From Imperialibacter sp. EC-SDR9 (GTDB taxonomy: Bacteria; Bacteroidota; Bacteroidia; Cytophagales; Cyclobacteriaceae), in the NCBI RefSeq assembly GCF_902498805.1, contig NZ_LR701599.1, positions 21,433 to 85,432 on the forward strand: 64,000 nucleotides of DNA, written 5' to 3'. Below the pieces are notes generated by a model that ran no database searches, was not told the DNA's origin, and saw only the letters and a program-made list of their open reading frames with translations. Positions 1 to 7,269 of this stretch are shown piece by piece; positions within the stretch are counted from its first letter, which is position 1, and each line of letters begins with the position of its first letter. A program made the position numbers and the translations under genes.

Positions 1-183
1 CATCCTGACATCCCGAAAAAATACTCACTGTGAACATGGCGCAAGCCAGAAAAAAACGATGTTTCATAAAATTGATTTTGATTTTCCCCAAAGCTGGACC
101 TACACGCCGGTTCCATCGCCCCATCCTATAAGTTGGAACCAGAAAACTGTGTGTGTGACTATTGAGAAAAGGCTACCCTGGAG

Positions 184-1338
184 TTATGTATGGAGGTAGG
201 TGGTTGTCCGCTTCAGGTACTCGGACGGAGCGAGACCCGTAACGCTTTTGAAATTACGGTTGAAGGAGGTTTTGGAGTTAAACCCGCAGTCGAGGGCAAG
301 GGCAAGCAAGGTAAACTTTTTGCTTTCTGGCAGAGCAACCAGGCGTTTAAACTCCTCCACCCGCAAGGTGTTGATGTAGTCGTAAAATGTCTTCCCCTCA
401 AAAGTATTGATGACTTGCGACAGGTAGTGAGGGTGCACGTCCAGTGCTTTGGCTAATTCTGTCAAAGTGAGTTCTGTGTTGGTGTACAGCTTTTCCTTTT
501 CCATGATCTCGCCCAACGAGCTGTGCAACTTGGCTGCAGCCTCATCGCTCAAGCCCGATCGCTGGTATTTTGGTGCAGCTGGCTTGTTGTTTTGTCCGCT
601 GACCGGGTTGCCCGGAGTGGCAGTGCCATGAACTGCCAATGCCGTAGCAGGGAGAAGCTTTTCGGGTGTGGGATACCCCTGTGAAAAAATGCCCACTTGC
701 CTGATTCCGAAATAGCCAAGGAAGAAGACGAACACCACCACGGCATTAAAGATCATTACATCTTCGGCAAACAAAACAAAAAGCCAAATCAGGCCAATGC
801 CGTATATTAAATACCGCAGCCAGGCCAGATTGATCTTTTCTGCGGAAGAGAATTGATCCTGAATCGTTTTTTTATGCTCATTCAACTTCCATAGTGAAAG
901 GCCAACATATACCACTCCGGAAATCATTATTGAGCTGATCATCACTAACATTTCGACCTCATACCCCGATCCCTCATTTTTAAACACTTCAACCTTCTGC
1001 TCTTCTGGCAGCAAAATGAAAGGGAGAAAAAGGCCATAAAGCAGCACGAAAGGGATGAAGTGTGCTGCTTTGTATTTCGCAGGGGTATTTTGATTCGTTA
1101 ATGCGCTGGTGTACAAAAACAGGAACGGGCCGTGGAGCAGCGGGAGCGGAAAGTTAAAGCCCAAAAGGAAGGGGAACGACAAAAATTGATCAGAAAAGGT
1201 CAAATAGAAAAAACACAAATGAAACCCGATGGCAGTAAGCCACGCAGCCAAAATCAAGTCTGCCTCCGATTTAGCCTTCTTTGTAATGAGTAAGACTGCC
1301 AGAAAAAAAGTCAGTATGATGCCAGCCAGGTAAAACAT
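184..1338 (-). CDS. Membrane-anchored AraC-family transcriptional regulator
   Basis: A 384-residue protein with two parts. Residues ~1-215 form about seven hydrophobic segments. A polar Pro/Gly/Asn-rich linker (~222-262) joins them to a C-terminal AraC/HTH_18 DNA-binding domain (~275-380). The first helix-turn-helix is around ELAKALDVHPHYLSQVIN and the second around LDCGFNSKTSFNRNFK, followed by the usual GLAPSEYLK end. This layout is common in Bacteroidota: the membrane part is thought to sense an envelope or small-molecule signal and the HTH acts on nearby promoters. The start is an ATG directly before the first membrane helix. No kinase or receiver domain is present. The target is unknown; the nearest gene on the same strand is the DoxX gene 129 bp upstream of it. 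Domain architecture is clear; the signal and regulon are not. Confidence 0.88.
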   Translation of the reverse strand: MFYLAGIILTFFLAVLLITKKAKSEADLILAAWLTAIGFHLCFFYLTFSDQFLSFPFLLGFNFPLPLLHGPFLFLYTSALTNQNTPAKYKAAHFIPFVLLYGLFLPFILLPEEQKVEVFKNEGSGYEVEMLVMISSIMISGVVYVGLSLWKLNEHKKTIQDQFSSAEKINLAWLRYLIYGIGLIWLFVLFAEDVMIFNAVVVFVFFLGYFGIRQVGIFSQGYPTPEKLLPATALAVHGTATPGNPVSGQNNKPAAPKYQRSGLSDEAAAKLHSSLGEIMEKEKLYTNTELTLTELAKALDVHPHYLSQVINTFEGKTFYDYINTLRVEEFKRLVALPESKKFTLLALALDCGFNSKTSFNRNFKSVTGLAPSEYLKRTTTYLHT

Positions 1339-1466
1339 GTATCAGGGACGATGACGAGTCAGTTAATTCGGCAGGAAAGATAAAAGCACTTTTTTGGATA
1401 ATGGACAGGACTGAGGTTTATTTTCTGCTGCGCAAACTGGGAAGGAATGGGTTTGTAGGCTGATGC

Positions 1467-1826
1467 TTAATCCTTCCTTGCAAACCAGGGTAAATAGATT
1501 AAAACCAATTGAATACCGATTCTCACCAGGGCCACTGTTTTAGTGCCAATGGCGGGGTTCTCCTTGAGCGCATCCCAGATGTGAATGGGTAGAAAAGCCA
1601 CCATCAACAGGAAAATCCCCAATAGGGCTCTTTTTTTGAAGGTGGGAATAAATACGCCAATACCTAAGATGATTTCGACGACACCTGCCAATACGTTGAC
1701 GATGGATTTGGGTAGAAAGTCAGGAATCAATGGGAGGTACATTTCAGGCGTAGTGAAATGGTTAACCCCAGAGAAAATCAGGAACAAGGCTAATACTATT
1801 CCGAGGATGGTTTTTGCTGTTTTCAT
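1467..1826 (-). CDS. DoxX family membrane protein
   Basis: A 119-residue protein with four predicted membrane helices, starting MKTAKTILGIVLALFLIFSG. It has the DoxX/DoxD-like features of a first helix followed by a short loop with NHF, then PDFLP. The open frame extends 42 codons upstream, but that extension is polar and does not look coding, so the ATG at 1824-1826 that opens the first helix is chosen. DoxX-like proteins are small inner membrane proteins linked to thiosulfate or quinone redox and oxidative stress in a few bacteria; most have no known function. It stands alone, upstream of and codirectional with the AraC-type regulator, which might respond to the same signal. Confidence 0.8.
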   Translation of the reverse strand: MKTAKTILGIVLALFLIFSGVNHFTTPEMYLPLIPDFLPKSIVNVLAGVVEIILGIGVFIPTFKKRALLGIFLLMVAFLPIHIWDALKENPAIGTKTVALVRIGIQLVLIYLPWFARKD

Positions 1827-2436
1827 TGTTGGGCGGGCGTTTATTCTGCACCTAAATTGCGAAATGATGAGTGACTTAAAAAACTGCACAGCAGAATAAA
1901 TGCCTCTTGATCTGTTGCCGAACCGAAGGTTGATTTTTCCTCTACCAGGCATGCCGGACTACGGTTTTCAATCCATAAAAATTACCTATTTCCGAAAATG
2001 TGTCAGTGTTGTTAAGTGTAAGGCTTTTTACCCTTCGGCACAAGCCTTTGTGCCGGTAGCTGTTAAGCGCTTGTCTCCCTACCTCATAAGCGCTTATGAG
2101 GGGTGTGGTGAAGGCGTTAAAAGAAGTGGGACAACGCCTTGTCGGAGGTGAGTAAAGGGCTTAACAGGAGGCTGTGGTGCGCACCACTCATAGGCAGTGG
2201 TAGGCAGCATAGCTAGTGAGTGCTGGGCAGCAAAGGTAGTGAATAGTGGGCAGGCGTCGCTACGGCGAGCTTAGCCTACTGGGGAGGAGCCGTCAGACGC
2301 CGGGAAGGGAGTCCAGCCCTCTTTACTTGTAATTATCTGCTAAAACCGGGCCAGTTGGAATTCACTCAAAAGCTTGGTGCGGTAGTATTACATTAACTGT
2401 GTCAGCTTAAAAAACTGTAGTTTTTGCTTTAAATTG
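1827..2436. other. Long non-coding gap rich in inverted repeats
   Basis: About 610 bases with no convincing gene on either strand. Between 2037 and 2301 it holds at least five inverted repeats, listed separately. The stretch 2185-2265 is G-rich and contains loosely repeated units such as AGGCAG and GGGCAG. I see no tRNA, transposase remnant or clear promoter. Confidence 0.5.
2037..2301. repeat. Cluster of five hairpins / palindromes
   Basis: Direct reading gives these inverted repeats. 2037-2054 has arms GGCACAA/TTGTGCC with a 4-base loop. 2082-2101 is a perfect 20-base palindrome (CCTCATAAGC/GCTTATGAGG). 2111-2118 pairs with 2133-2140 (AAGGCGTT/AACGCCTT). 2174-2187 is a perfect 14-base palindrome (GTGGTGC/GCACCAC). 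2253-2258 pairs with 2296-2301 (GGCGTC/GACGCC). None is followed by a long T-run, so a simple terminator does not explain them. They could be a REP-like element, a structured RNA or protein-binding sites. Confidence 0.6.
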
Positions 2437-3219
2437 TTACCAGTCGTTTAGGTCAGTCTCTATCATTCTGCGTTTATTGGCCAGTTCCAATATGAACTTT
2501 ACTAGATGATTAAAATTAACATGTTCATCTAGGACAATGTGTTGCATAACTAAATGATAGTTCTTCGTTGGTTGAAGCACTTCAACCGAGCACGTTGTTC
2601 CGTGAATAATACTAGGATGAAAGTTGATTGGGGCAAGTTCGTAAAAGTTTGAATCATCCAAACGTTGTAAGAGTTCTTCTATCTCTACTTTACTAAGAGT
2701 TTGAGAAAGTTTTGTGAATTTGTATCTAACAGAGTCTGAAATTGCTGCCTTTCTGTAAATGTTGTCAATTACTATGCTTGAACCCTGATAGCTGTTATTT
2801 ATCGCACTGTTCAATTGTCTACGTTCCTTGTTTGTGAGACTATCTAAATAGAAATCTTCAATGGTTACTGAGTTATCGCCTTCCTTTTTAACAGTAATTT
2901 CCCAGTTAGTATATGATCCACTATATCCTGAAATTCTAATTGTTATGCTCTTTTTCCAGCTCTCATGATAGATTAATCGGATGCTTATTGAGTCATTTGC
3001 AGGCTCTCTAAACCAACTTGGTTCATCGAAATTTCGGAGATAGTTTCCGAGGCCATACAAATAGACGTTGTCCATTCGTTCGGCTGTCCAGTCAAGTTCG
3101 AGATAGTTCCTAGCGTTGGCAATAAACCTTTCAAAGTAAATCTCGTCCTTTGTTTGTCCAAAAAGAGTGCTTACGGCGAGTAATGCCAATATGGTTAACG
3201 AAGTTTTTGGAAGTATCAT
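2437..3219 (-). CDS. Secreted protein of unknown function
   Basis: A 260-residue protein that I do not recognise. It starts MILPKTSLTILALLAVSTLFG, a clear Sec signal peptide with probable cleavage near residue 21 (no lipobox Cys), so the mature protein is periplasmic or secreted. The mature part is mixed alpha/beta and acidic, with several Asn/Tyr-rich stretches and no recognisable catalytic motif. The start ATG is the first possible and opens the signal peptide. Its 5' flank (3239-3545) is a diverged copy of the sequence in front of the unrelated gene at 4173-4568, so both may be driven by the same kind of promoter. It is likely a lineage-restricted gene. Confidence 0.6.
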   Translation of the reverse strand: MILPKTSLTILALLAVSTLFGQTKDEIYFERFIANARNYLELDWTAERMDNVYLYGLGNYLRNFDEPSWFREPANDSISIRLIYHESWKKSITIRISGYSGSYTNWEITVKKEGDNSVTIEDFYLDSLTNKERRQLNSAINNSYQGSSIVIDNIYRKAAISDSVRYKFTKLSQTLSKVEIEELLQRLDDSNFYELAPINFHPSIIHGTTCSVEVLQPTKNYHLVMQHIVLDEHVNFNHLVKFILELANKRRMIETDLNDW

Positions 3220-3238
3220 TTATAACTCATAATTGCTG

Positions 3239-3545
3239 CTCACAAAAGAATAAAGACCGGCCCGTATTCTCTTTTATGACTACCAATCTACCATATTATC
3301 TAACAATAGAAAAAGCCAGGAAACAGCTTGCTGCCATCATCAGGGGATGCCGTTCCGGCGGCGGGCTCCACATCGGCTCGCTTGTTCCTCGCTATCGACA
3401 TGACGTTGATGTGGGTAGGGCGGATGTACCTATGCTTCCAGTGCGAAAGGCCGCTTAACCTCAAAGACCTCCATAGCAGCCGTCATTTCGATCCGCCAAC
3501 CGGCGGAGAGAAATCCCCCTGGCCTGGCACTGGATTCAAGAGTAG
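3239..3545. repeat. Duplicated intergenic module, copy A
   Basis: This stretch aligns by eye, in the same order, with 4587-4835. Shared blocks are ACAAAAGAATA, CAATCTACCATATT.TCTAACAAT, GAAAAAG, CAGCTT.CTGCCAT, TGACGTTG.TGTGG..AGGGCGGATGT, CGTCATTTCG and GGCACTG.ATTCAA. Both copies lie just upstream of the ATG of a small minus-strand gene. Read on the minus strand the conserved TATTCTTTTG next to each gene resembles a Bacteroidota -7 box (TAnnTTTG), so the module may carry a promoter. Apparent open frames inside it look like chance. Confidence 0.6.
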
Positions 3546-3580
3546 CAAGTGTAACTGTGAATGGCTGTTGGTTAGCACCT

Positions 3581-4135
3581 TTATTTTAACAGTTGGAACG
3601 AGTCCATAAAACGACGTATAGATTCATTGTTGCTTTTGCCTGTTTCTGTAATAGTTTGCAGCATGTAGGCCCTGTTGTGTATCAGGAAAAGCCTCATCCT
3701 GATGATTGCCATCCCTTGGCCATAGTCTACTGTAATTTCTCTTCCAGGATAATCAGCCAGGTTTTTGACCTCTTCTGTTAGAAGCTTTCCTTTTACATTG
3801 TTTACAGCTCCGTCAATGGCGCCTCTGAAAAACTTATCTAAAATATCCGTTCTATCTGAATTTATCAGAGAGTCAGGGTACTCTGTAACATTCGTCATAT
3901 AAAGCAGGTTGTCGTCATTTCCTTTTTTGGAAGCATCGTATATGACCATATTCATTTTCAATTGACCTATCTCTGAATCTATCATTTGTGGCGTTGCCGT
4001 TGGTTCCTCGGGGAACTCAATTTTGAATCCAAATTCTTTGTCTTCAAAAAGAAACCATTTGCCTGAGGCGAAGCTTGATAAAATAGTCAGCAATGCTACT
4101 GAGGCGATTAAATGGAGGGTATACTTCAGATTCAT
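3581..4135 (-). CDS. Secreted PsbP/DcrB-like protein of unknown role
   Basis: A 184-residue protein with an N-terminal signal peptide (MNLKYTLHLIASVALLTILS, cleavage near the ASG at ~25). The mature part starts with EFGFKIEFPEEPT and ends with a RRFMDSFQLLK tail, typical of small PsbP-like or DcrB-like lipoproteins and secreted proteins in Bacteroidota, in which a single alpha/beta domain binds an unknown ligand or helps envelope assembly. There is no lipobox, so it is probably periplasmic. It is codirectional with the next small gene (start of this gene at 4135, stop of the other at 4173; 37 bp gap), and the two could be cotranscribed. The family assignment rests on the two end motifs only. 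Confidence 0.6.
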   Translation of the reverse strand: MNLKYTLHLIASVALLTILSSFASGKWFLFEDKEFGFKIEFPEEPTATPQMIDSEIGQLKMNMVIYDASKKGNDDNLLYMTNVTEYPDSLINSDRTDILDKFFRGAIDGAVNNVKGKLLTEEVKNLADYPGREITVDYGQGMAIIRMRLFLIHNRAYMLQTITETGKSNNESIRRFMDSFQLLK

Positions 4136-4172
4136 ATTTGCTGGATAATTGCCATTGTTGTTAGTGGTTTTT

Positions 4173-4568
4173 TTACTCAGCTCTTTTTAACTCAAGTCTA
4201 TCAATTGTCCAGAAGATATATTCACCAATCACTTTCTCATCACTTGTCCAGTCGCCTAAATTAAATTGAAAATCACCGAAGTCGCCAATTATTGGGTTAA
4301 CTGATTTAATTGTTCCATAGCAATGATAAGTCCATTCTCCTTGGTTTGATTTTTCTATTCTAATTTCTCGTCCCTTGTTTCCGCCAAAAATTACGTCCCA
4401 TTTCAGTGGATAGTCCAGGTGAGTCAAAGTCACATTAATTTTTTCTCTAAGTTTAAATTTATCCTCTGAATAAAAGGCGTCGTATTGTCGCCCGTTGACC
4501 TCAAATGTGACAGTTCCCTCATGGTTGTCTGTCTCATTAATTTTTGTGATTTCGACAGCTATTGTCAT
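4173..4568 (-). CDS. Small cytoplasmic protein of unknown function
   Basis: A 131-residue protein without signal peptide or membrane segment. It is rich in beta-strand patterns (for example EGTVTFEVNGRQYDAFY and GEWTYHCYGTIKSVNPIIGDFGDFQF) and ends in a Leu/Lys/Arg helix. I do not recognise the family; it resembles a compact beta-barrel or immunity-like protein but that is only an impression. The ATG at 4566-4568 is the first start in the frame. It lies 18 bp from the second copy of the duplicated intergenic module. It could form a unit with the downstream secreted protein at 3581-4135. Confidence 0.55.
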   Translation of the reverse strand: MTIAVEITKINETDNHEGTVTFEVNGRQYDAFYSEDKFKLREKINVTLTHLDYPLKWDVIFGGNKGREIRIEKSNQGEWTYHCYGTIKSVNPIIGDFGDFQFNLGDWTSDEKVIGEYIFWTIDRLELKRAE

Positions 4569-4586
4569 CGTCTTGAAGAATTTCCC

Positions 4587-4835
4587 ACAACAAAAGAATA
4601 CGAACCGACCAATATTCGTCCCTTATCGCTGCCAATCTACCATATTGTCTAACAATTGAAAAAGAAGGGAACCAGCTTACTGCCATTATCATGGGGATAT
4701 CTCCCTCGTTCCTCGGTTCGATATGACGTTGGTGTGGTGAGGGCGGATGTGGCCGTTGTACAACAAAAGCACTCATAACGACGTCATTTCGCAGCGTAGC
4801 GGAGAAATCTCCCAGGATATGGCACTGCATTCAAA
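4587..4835. repeat. Duplicated intergenic module, copy B
   Basis: Diverged copy of 3239-3545 (same block order). Part of the module appears again at ~4849-4905 (CTGCCATCA.CAGG..G, CTGCCGTTCCGG, GGCTCGCT). The gap up to the next gene at 5026 holds no gene, but near 4919-4975 it has a rough inverted repeat (GGCAGGCAGACA against TGTCTTGCCTGC). Confidence 0.55.
4782..4813. repeat. Dispersed REP-like element (ATTTC...GAAAT)
   Basis: The segment beginning CGTCATTTCGCAGCG and ending GGAGAAATCTCCC is an imperfect inverted repeat with ATTTC/GAAAT ends. A related copy lies at about 3481-3519 and an inverted one at 9474-9502. Such short elements are common between genes in Bacteroidota and are probably non-autonomous REP-type sequences. 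Confidence 0.55.
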
Positions 4836-5025
4836 AGGCTTACTGCCATCACCAGGCGGCTGCCGTTCCGGTGTCCAGTGGGCTCGCTCGTCGCTTTGGC
4901 TACGCCTTCACTTTGTTGCGGCAGGCAGACAGGATCAGGATGACTCGCCATCGACATTGTCTTGCCTGCAAACATTTCCCACAAAATCGTAACTTGGTTG
5001 GCGAGTACCTTCACAACCATCAACA

Positions 5026-5790
5026 ATGAGTGCTATTTCTGAATCAGCTTCCCGGGCAGTATCGCACCAAAGGTGGGTAAAAGCCTCGCATTGGATGGTG
5101 ACATTAAGCTTTCTACTGCTGGCTTTTTCCGGCTTCGAGATACTCATGGTGCACCCTAGGCTCTATTGGGGAGAAGTAGGCAATGAGTTGACACCAGCAT
5201 TGCTGGAGCTACCCATTAGCCGCAATCATCAACGGGATACCTGGGAGGAAAGCAAGGCTTTTTTTGCCACCGATGGTTCGCCTGTTAGCGCTGCCCGTAC
5301 GTTCGATGAGCTCATGTTCAACCAAAATGGGTGGGGGCGAAGCCTTCATTTTCTGGCTGCCTGGCTGTTGATCGTGCCGGGAGTCATTTACCTGCTGATC
5401 GGGGTTTTTAGCGGACACTTCCGAAACCACATCTGGCCAAAAAGAAGAGAGCTGACACCTGCGTCGGTTTGGAGAGACGTGAAGGACCATCTGCGCATGC
5501 AGATGGCTCCGGCTACTGGTGGGCCTGATTATGGGCTGCTGCAGAAGCTCGCTTACATGATGGTTATATTCGTTGCACTACCGCTGGCAGTGGTCACCGG
5601 GCTCACCATGTCGCCAGCCATCACAGCGGCTTACCCTTTTCTGCTGAAAATGTTCGGCGGTTATCAGTCGGCCCGCACTATTCATTTTTTTACTTCGCTG
5701 ACCCTCGAGTTGTTTCTGTTCATGCATCTGGCCATGATCATCAAAACTGGCTTCACACAGCAAATACGTTACATGACACTGGGAAAGTAA
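5026..5790 (+). CDS. Cytochrome b561-type membrane subunit
   Basis: A 254-residue inner membrane protein of the cytochrome b561 / thiosulfate-reductase cytochrome b superfamily. The N-terminal SHQRWVKASHWMVTLSFLLLAF brings candidate haem-ligand histidines at 14 and 22 into the first helix; further helices lie at ~103-125, ~178-200 and ~218-243. Histidines at SLHFLAAWLL and FMHLAMIIKTGF fit the remaining haem ligands. It ends 1 bp before the molybdopterin oxidoreductase gene, so the two form one operon: this subunit would carry electrons between the quinone pool and the exported molybdenum enzyme, as in YedY/YedZ-like and sulfite-oxidase-like systems. The ATG start is the first in the frame; the sequence around it has no strong ribosome site, as is usual in this phylum. 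Confidence 0.85.
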   Translation: MSAISESASRAVSHQRWVKASHWMVTLSFLLLAFSGFEILMVHPRLYWGEVGNELTPALLELPISRNHQRDTWEESKAFFATDGSPVSAARTFDELMFNQNGWGRSLHFLAAWLLIVPGVIYLLIGVFSGHFRNHIWPKRRELTPASVWRDVKDHLRMQMAPATGGPDYGLLQKLAYMMVIFVALPLAVVTGLTMSPAITAAYPFLLKMFGGYQSARTIHFFTSLTLELFLFMHLAMIIKTGFTQQIRYMTLGK

Positions 5791-5791
5791 T

Positions 5792-6544
5792 ATGAGGAAT
5801 ATGAAGAAGACAGACATCATCACCAGAAGAAAAGCCCTTGCAGTAAGCGCCTCCGCCCTAGGCGCTCTTTTGCTACCTGGATGTTCCAAATCCTCACCGC
5901 CCACTTACGGCAGTCTACTGCGCATGGGAGATGCACTGACCTACACGGCCCAGCGAACCCTATTACCAGGACAGTCCCTGGCAAAAGAGTACAGCTTTGC
6001 CGATATATCGTCGTTTCCAGCTACCGGCACCATCAATCCGGCAGATAGCTCAAAGGAATACTACAGCGAAGAGTATGAACGCCTCAAGAGTGGGTTATTT
6101 GCCAACTGGCGATTGTCGGTGGAGGGAAGTGTGACTAATGCTGGTCAGTACTCGCTGCGGGATCTTCAGCGGTTTGCGGCAAGGACTCAGATCACCCGAC
6201 ACACTTGTGAAGAAGGGTGGACAGCTATTGGTGAATGGACTGGCGTACCGTTAAGCAGCGTGCTCGAGCATGCAGGCATATTGCCAGGCGCCCGTTTCAT
6301 TAATTTTTATTCTTATGATGGATGGGAGGACAGCATCGATATGCTGGATGCTTTCCATCCGCAGACGATCCTGGCTTATGGCATGAATGGAAAGGCCCTT
6401 TCGGTTCCTCACGGTGCTCCGGTTCGGCTCCGGGTGGAAAAGCAGATTGGCTACAAAAGCATGAAATACCTTCAGCGAATTGTAGTGACTGACGAGTTTG
6501 TCGATCCAGGCGACACTGGATGGGCCTGGTATGTGGGTATTTGA
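5792..6544 (+). CDS. Tat-exported molybdopterin-dependent oxidoreductase (sulfite oxidase fold)
   Basis: A 250-residue protein with a twin-arginine signal (TRRKALAVSASALGALLLPG, RR at ~12-13) followed by a lipobox Cys (LPGC), so it is probably a Tat-exported lipoprotein. The mature part matches the sulfite oxidase/YedY molybdopterin domain: RHTCEEGWTAIGEWTGVPLS holds the conserved Cys expected to ligate molybdenum, and GAPVRLRVEKQIGYKSMKY is the usual C-terminal cofactor-binding segment. There is no dimerisation domain, which makes it shorter than SoxC or plant sulfite oxidase. It sits 1 bp after the cytochrome b gene, its likely electron partner. The substrate is unknown; sulfite or sulfoxide-type compounds are reasonable guesses. 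An ATG at 5801 is an alternative start. Confidence 0.87.
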   Translation: MRNMKKTDIITRRKALAVSASALGALLLPGCSKSSPPTYGSLLRMGDALTYTAQRTLLPGQSLAKEYSFADISSFPATGTINPADSSKEYYSEEYERLKSGLFANWRLSVEGSVTNAGQYSLRDLQRFAARTQITRHTCEEGWTAIGEWTGVPLSSVLEHAGILPGARFINFYSYDGWEDSIDMLDAFHPQTILAYGMNGKALSVPHGAPVRLRVEKQIGYKSMKYLQRIVVTDEFVDPGDTGWAWYVGI

Positions 6545-6574
6545 TTAGGCTGGAGTGCGATATTGTGACATACT

Positions 6575-6946
6575 CTACTTAACGAAATGAAGCATGTCTT
6601 GTGGGTTGCTCATCATCACTATTTTATCGCCTTTCATGACAACAGGCGCTTTTAATATCTCAGGATTGTGTACCAATAAATCCAACCAATCTTGATCCGA
6701 TAATTCGTCTATCTGCCCAAATTTTTGCAAAAAGTTGGGATGTTCGGTGTTGACTAAATCCCGCACATTAATTCCCATTTTAGACGCCAATTCTGCCCAA
6801 TGCGTAGGAGTTAATTTCGCATGTGACAGATCGATATCGTGAATAGGTATATTTTCGATTTGCGCATAAGCACGAATTTGCTTGCCGATGTTTTCTTCTG
6901 AATTATAAATCAGCGTTATTTCCTTATCTGAGTTAGCAAATGTCAT
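6575..6946 (-). CDS. ArsC/Spx-like thioredoxin-fold protein lacking the catalytic Cys
   Basis: A 123-residue protein with the ArsC-family fold: an N-terminal strand (EITLIYN), a helix, the conserved block LTPTHWAELASKMGINVRDLVN, a short acidic DLLVHNPEILKAPVV segment and the C-terminal strand. The PVV and LHNP-like block is diagnostic of the arsenate reductase/Spx family. The catalytic loop, normally Tyr-x-x-x-x-Cys, reads YNSEENIGKQ with no Cys, so it should not reduce arsenate. Similar Cys-less members in Bacteroidota are often annotated as arsenate reductases. It may be a regulatory or binding protein. It is transcribed convergently to the molybdoenzyme operon and alone. Confidence applies to the fold, not to a function. 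Confidence 0.75.
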   Translation of the reverse strand: MTFANSDKEITLIYNSEENIGKQIRAYAQIENIPIHDIDLSHAKLTPTHWAELASKMGINVRDLVNTEHPNFLQKFGQIDELSDQDWLDLLVHNPEILKAPVVMKGDKIVMMSNPQDMLHFVK

Positions 6947-7269
6947 GGCATTTATTTCTTATCAAGATAAGAATAATAAACCACTAAGTTCTTGACCAGC
7001 ATCAATTGCCTGCAAGAGTTGGATATGGAGTGATCGATATGTCCAGTCAATACCTGTAATCTTCTGCATATTTAAGACGGTAAAGGTTCTTTTCCCGGCA
7101 ACGGTTATTGCCAGGTACTAACCGTCGGCGACTACCCGTCGGCGACTACCCGTCCGGGACTGCCCGTCTGGGACTGCCCGTCTGCGAAATCTCTCATTCG
7201 TTCCTTCGGCGAGGCCTACAGGTCGTTTCCGATGCATGACGCCGGAGTGCGGACAGCTACTGTGAAGTT
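6947..7269. other. Gene-free gap with short tandem repeat
   Basis: No gene is visible on either strand. It contains a small hairpin (GGCAA at 7097-7101 with TTGCC at 7108-7112) and the 14-base tandem repeat at 7120-7186. The 3' end of the sigma factor gene follows directly. Confidence 0.5.
7120..7186 (+). repeat. 14-base tandem repeat, about 4.8 copies
   Basis: Units at 7120-7133, 7134-7147, 7148-7161, 7162-7175 and a partial unit from 7176. The consensus is close to ACCCGTCGGCGACT, drifting to GCCCGTCTGGGACT. Units 2 and 3 differ by two bases and units 3 and 4 by two, which shows stepwise drift typical of slippage. It lies in the gap downstream of the sigma factor gene and codes for nothing evident. 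Confidence 0.75.

Noticed and set aside
3150..3609. Plus-strand frames within the intergenic module
   Set aside because: They lie in repeated non-coding sequence, differ between the two copies, and have no protein features.
6575..6946. Arsenate reductase function for the ArsC-like gene
   Set aside because: No catalytic Cys in the loop; only the fold is supported.
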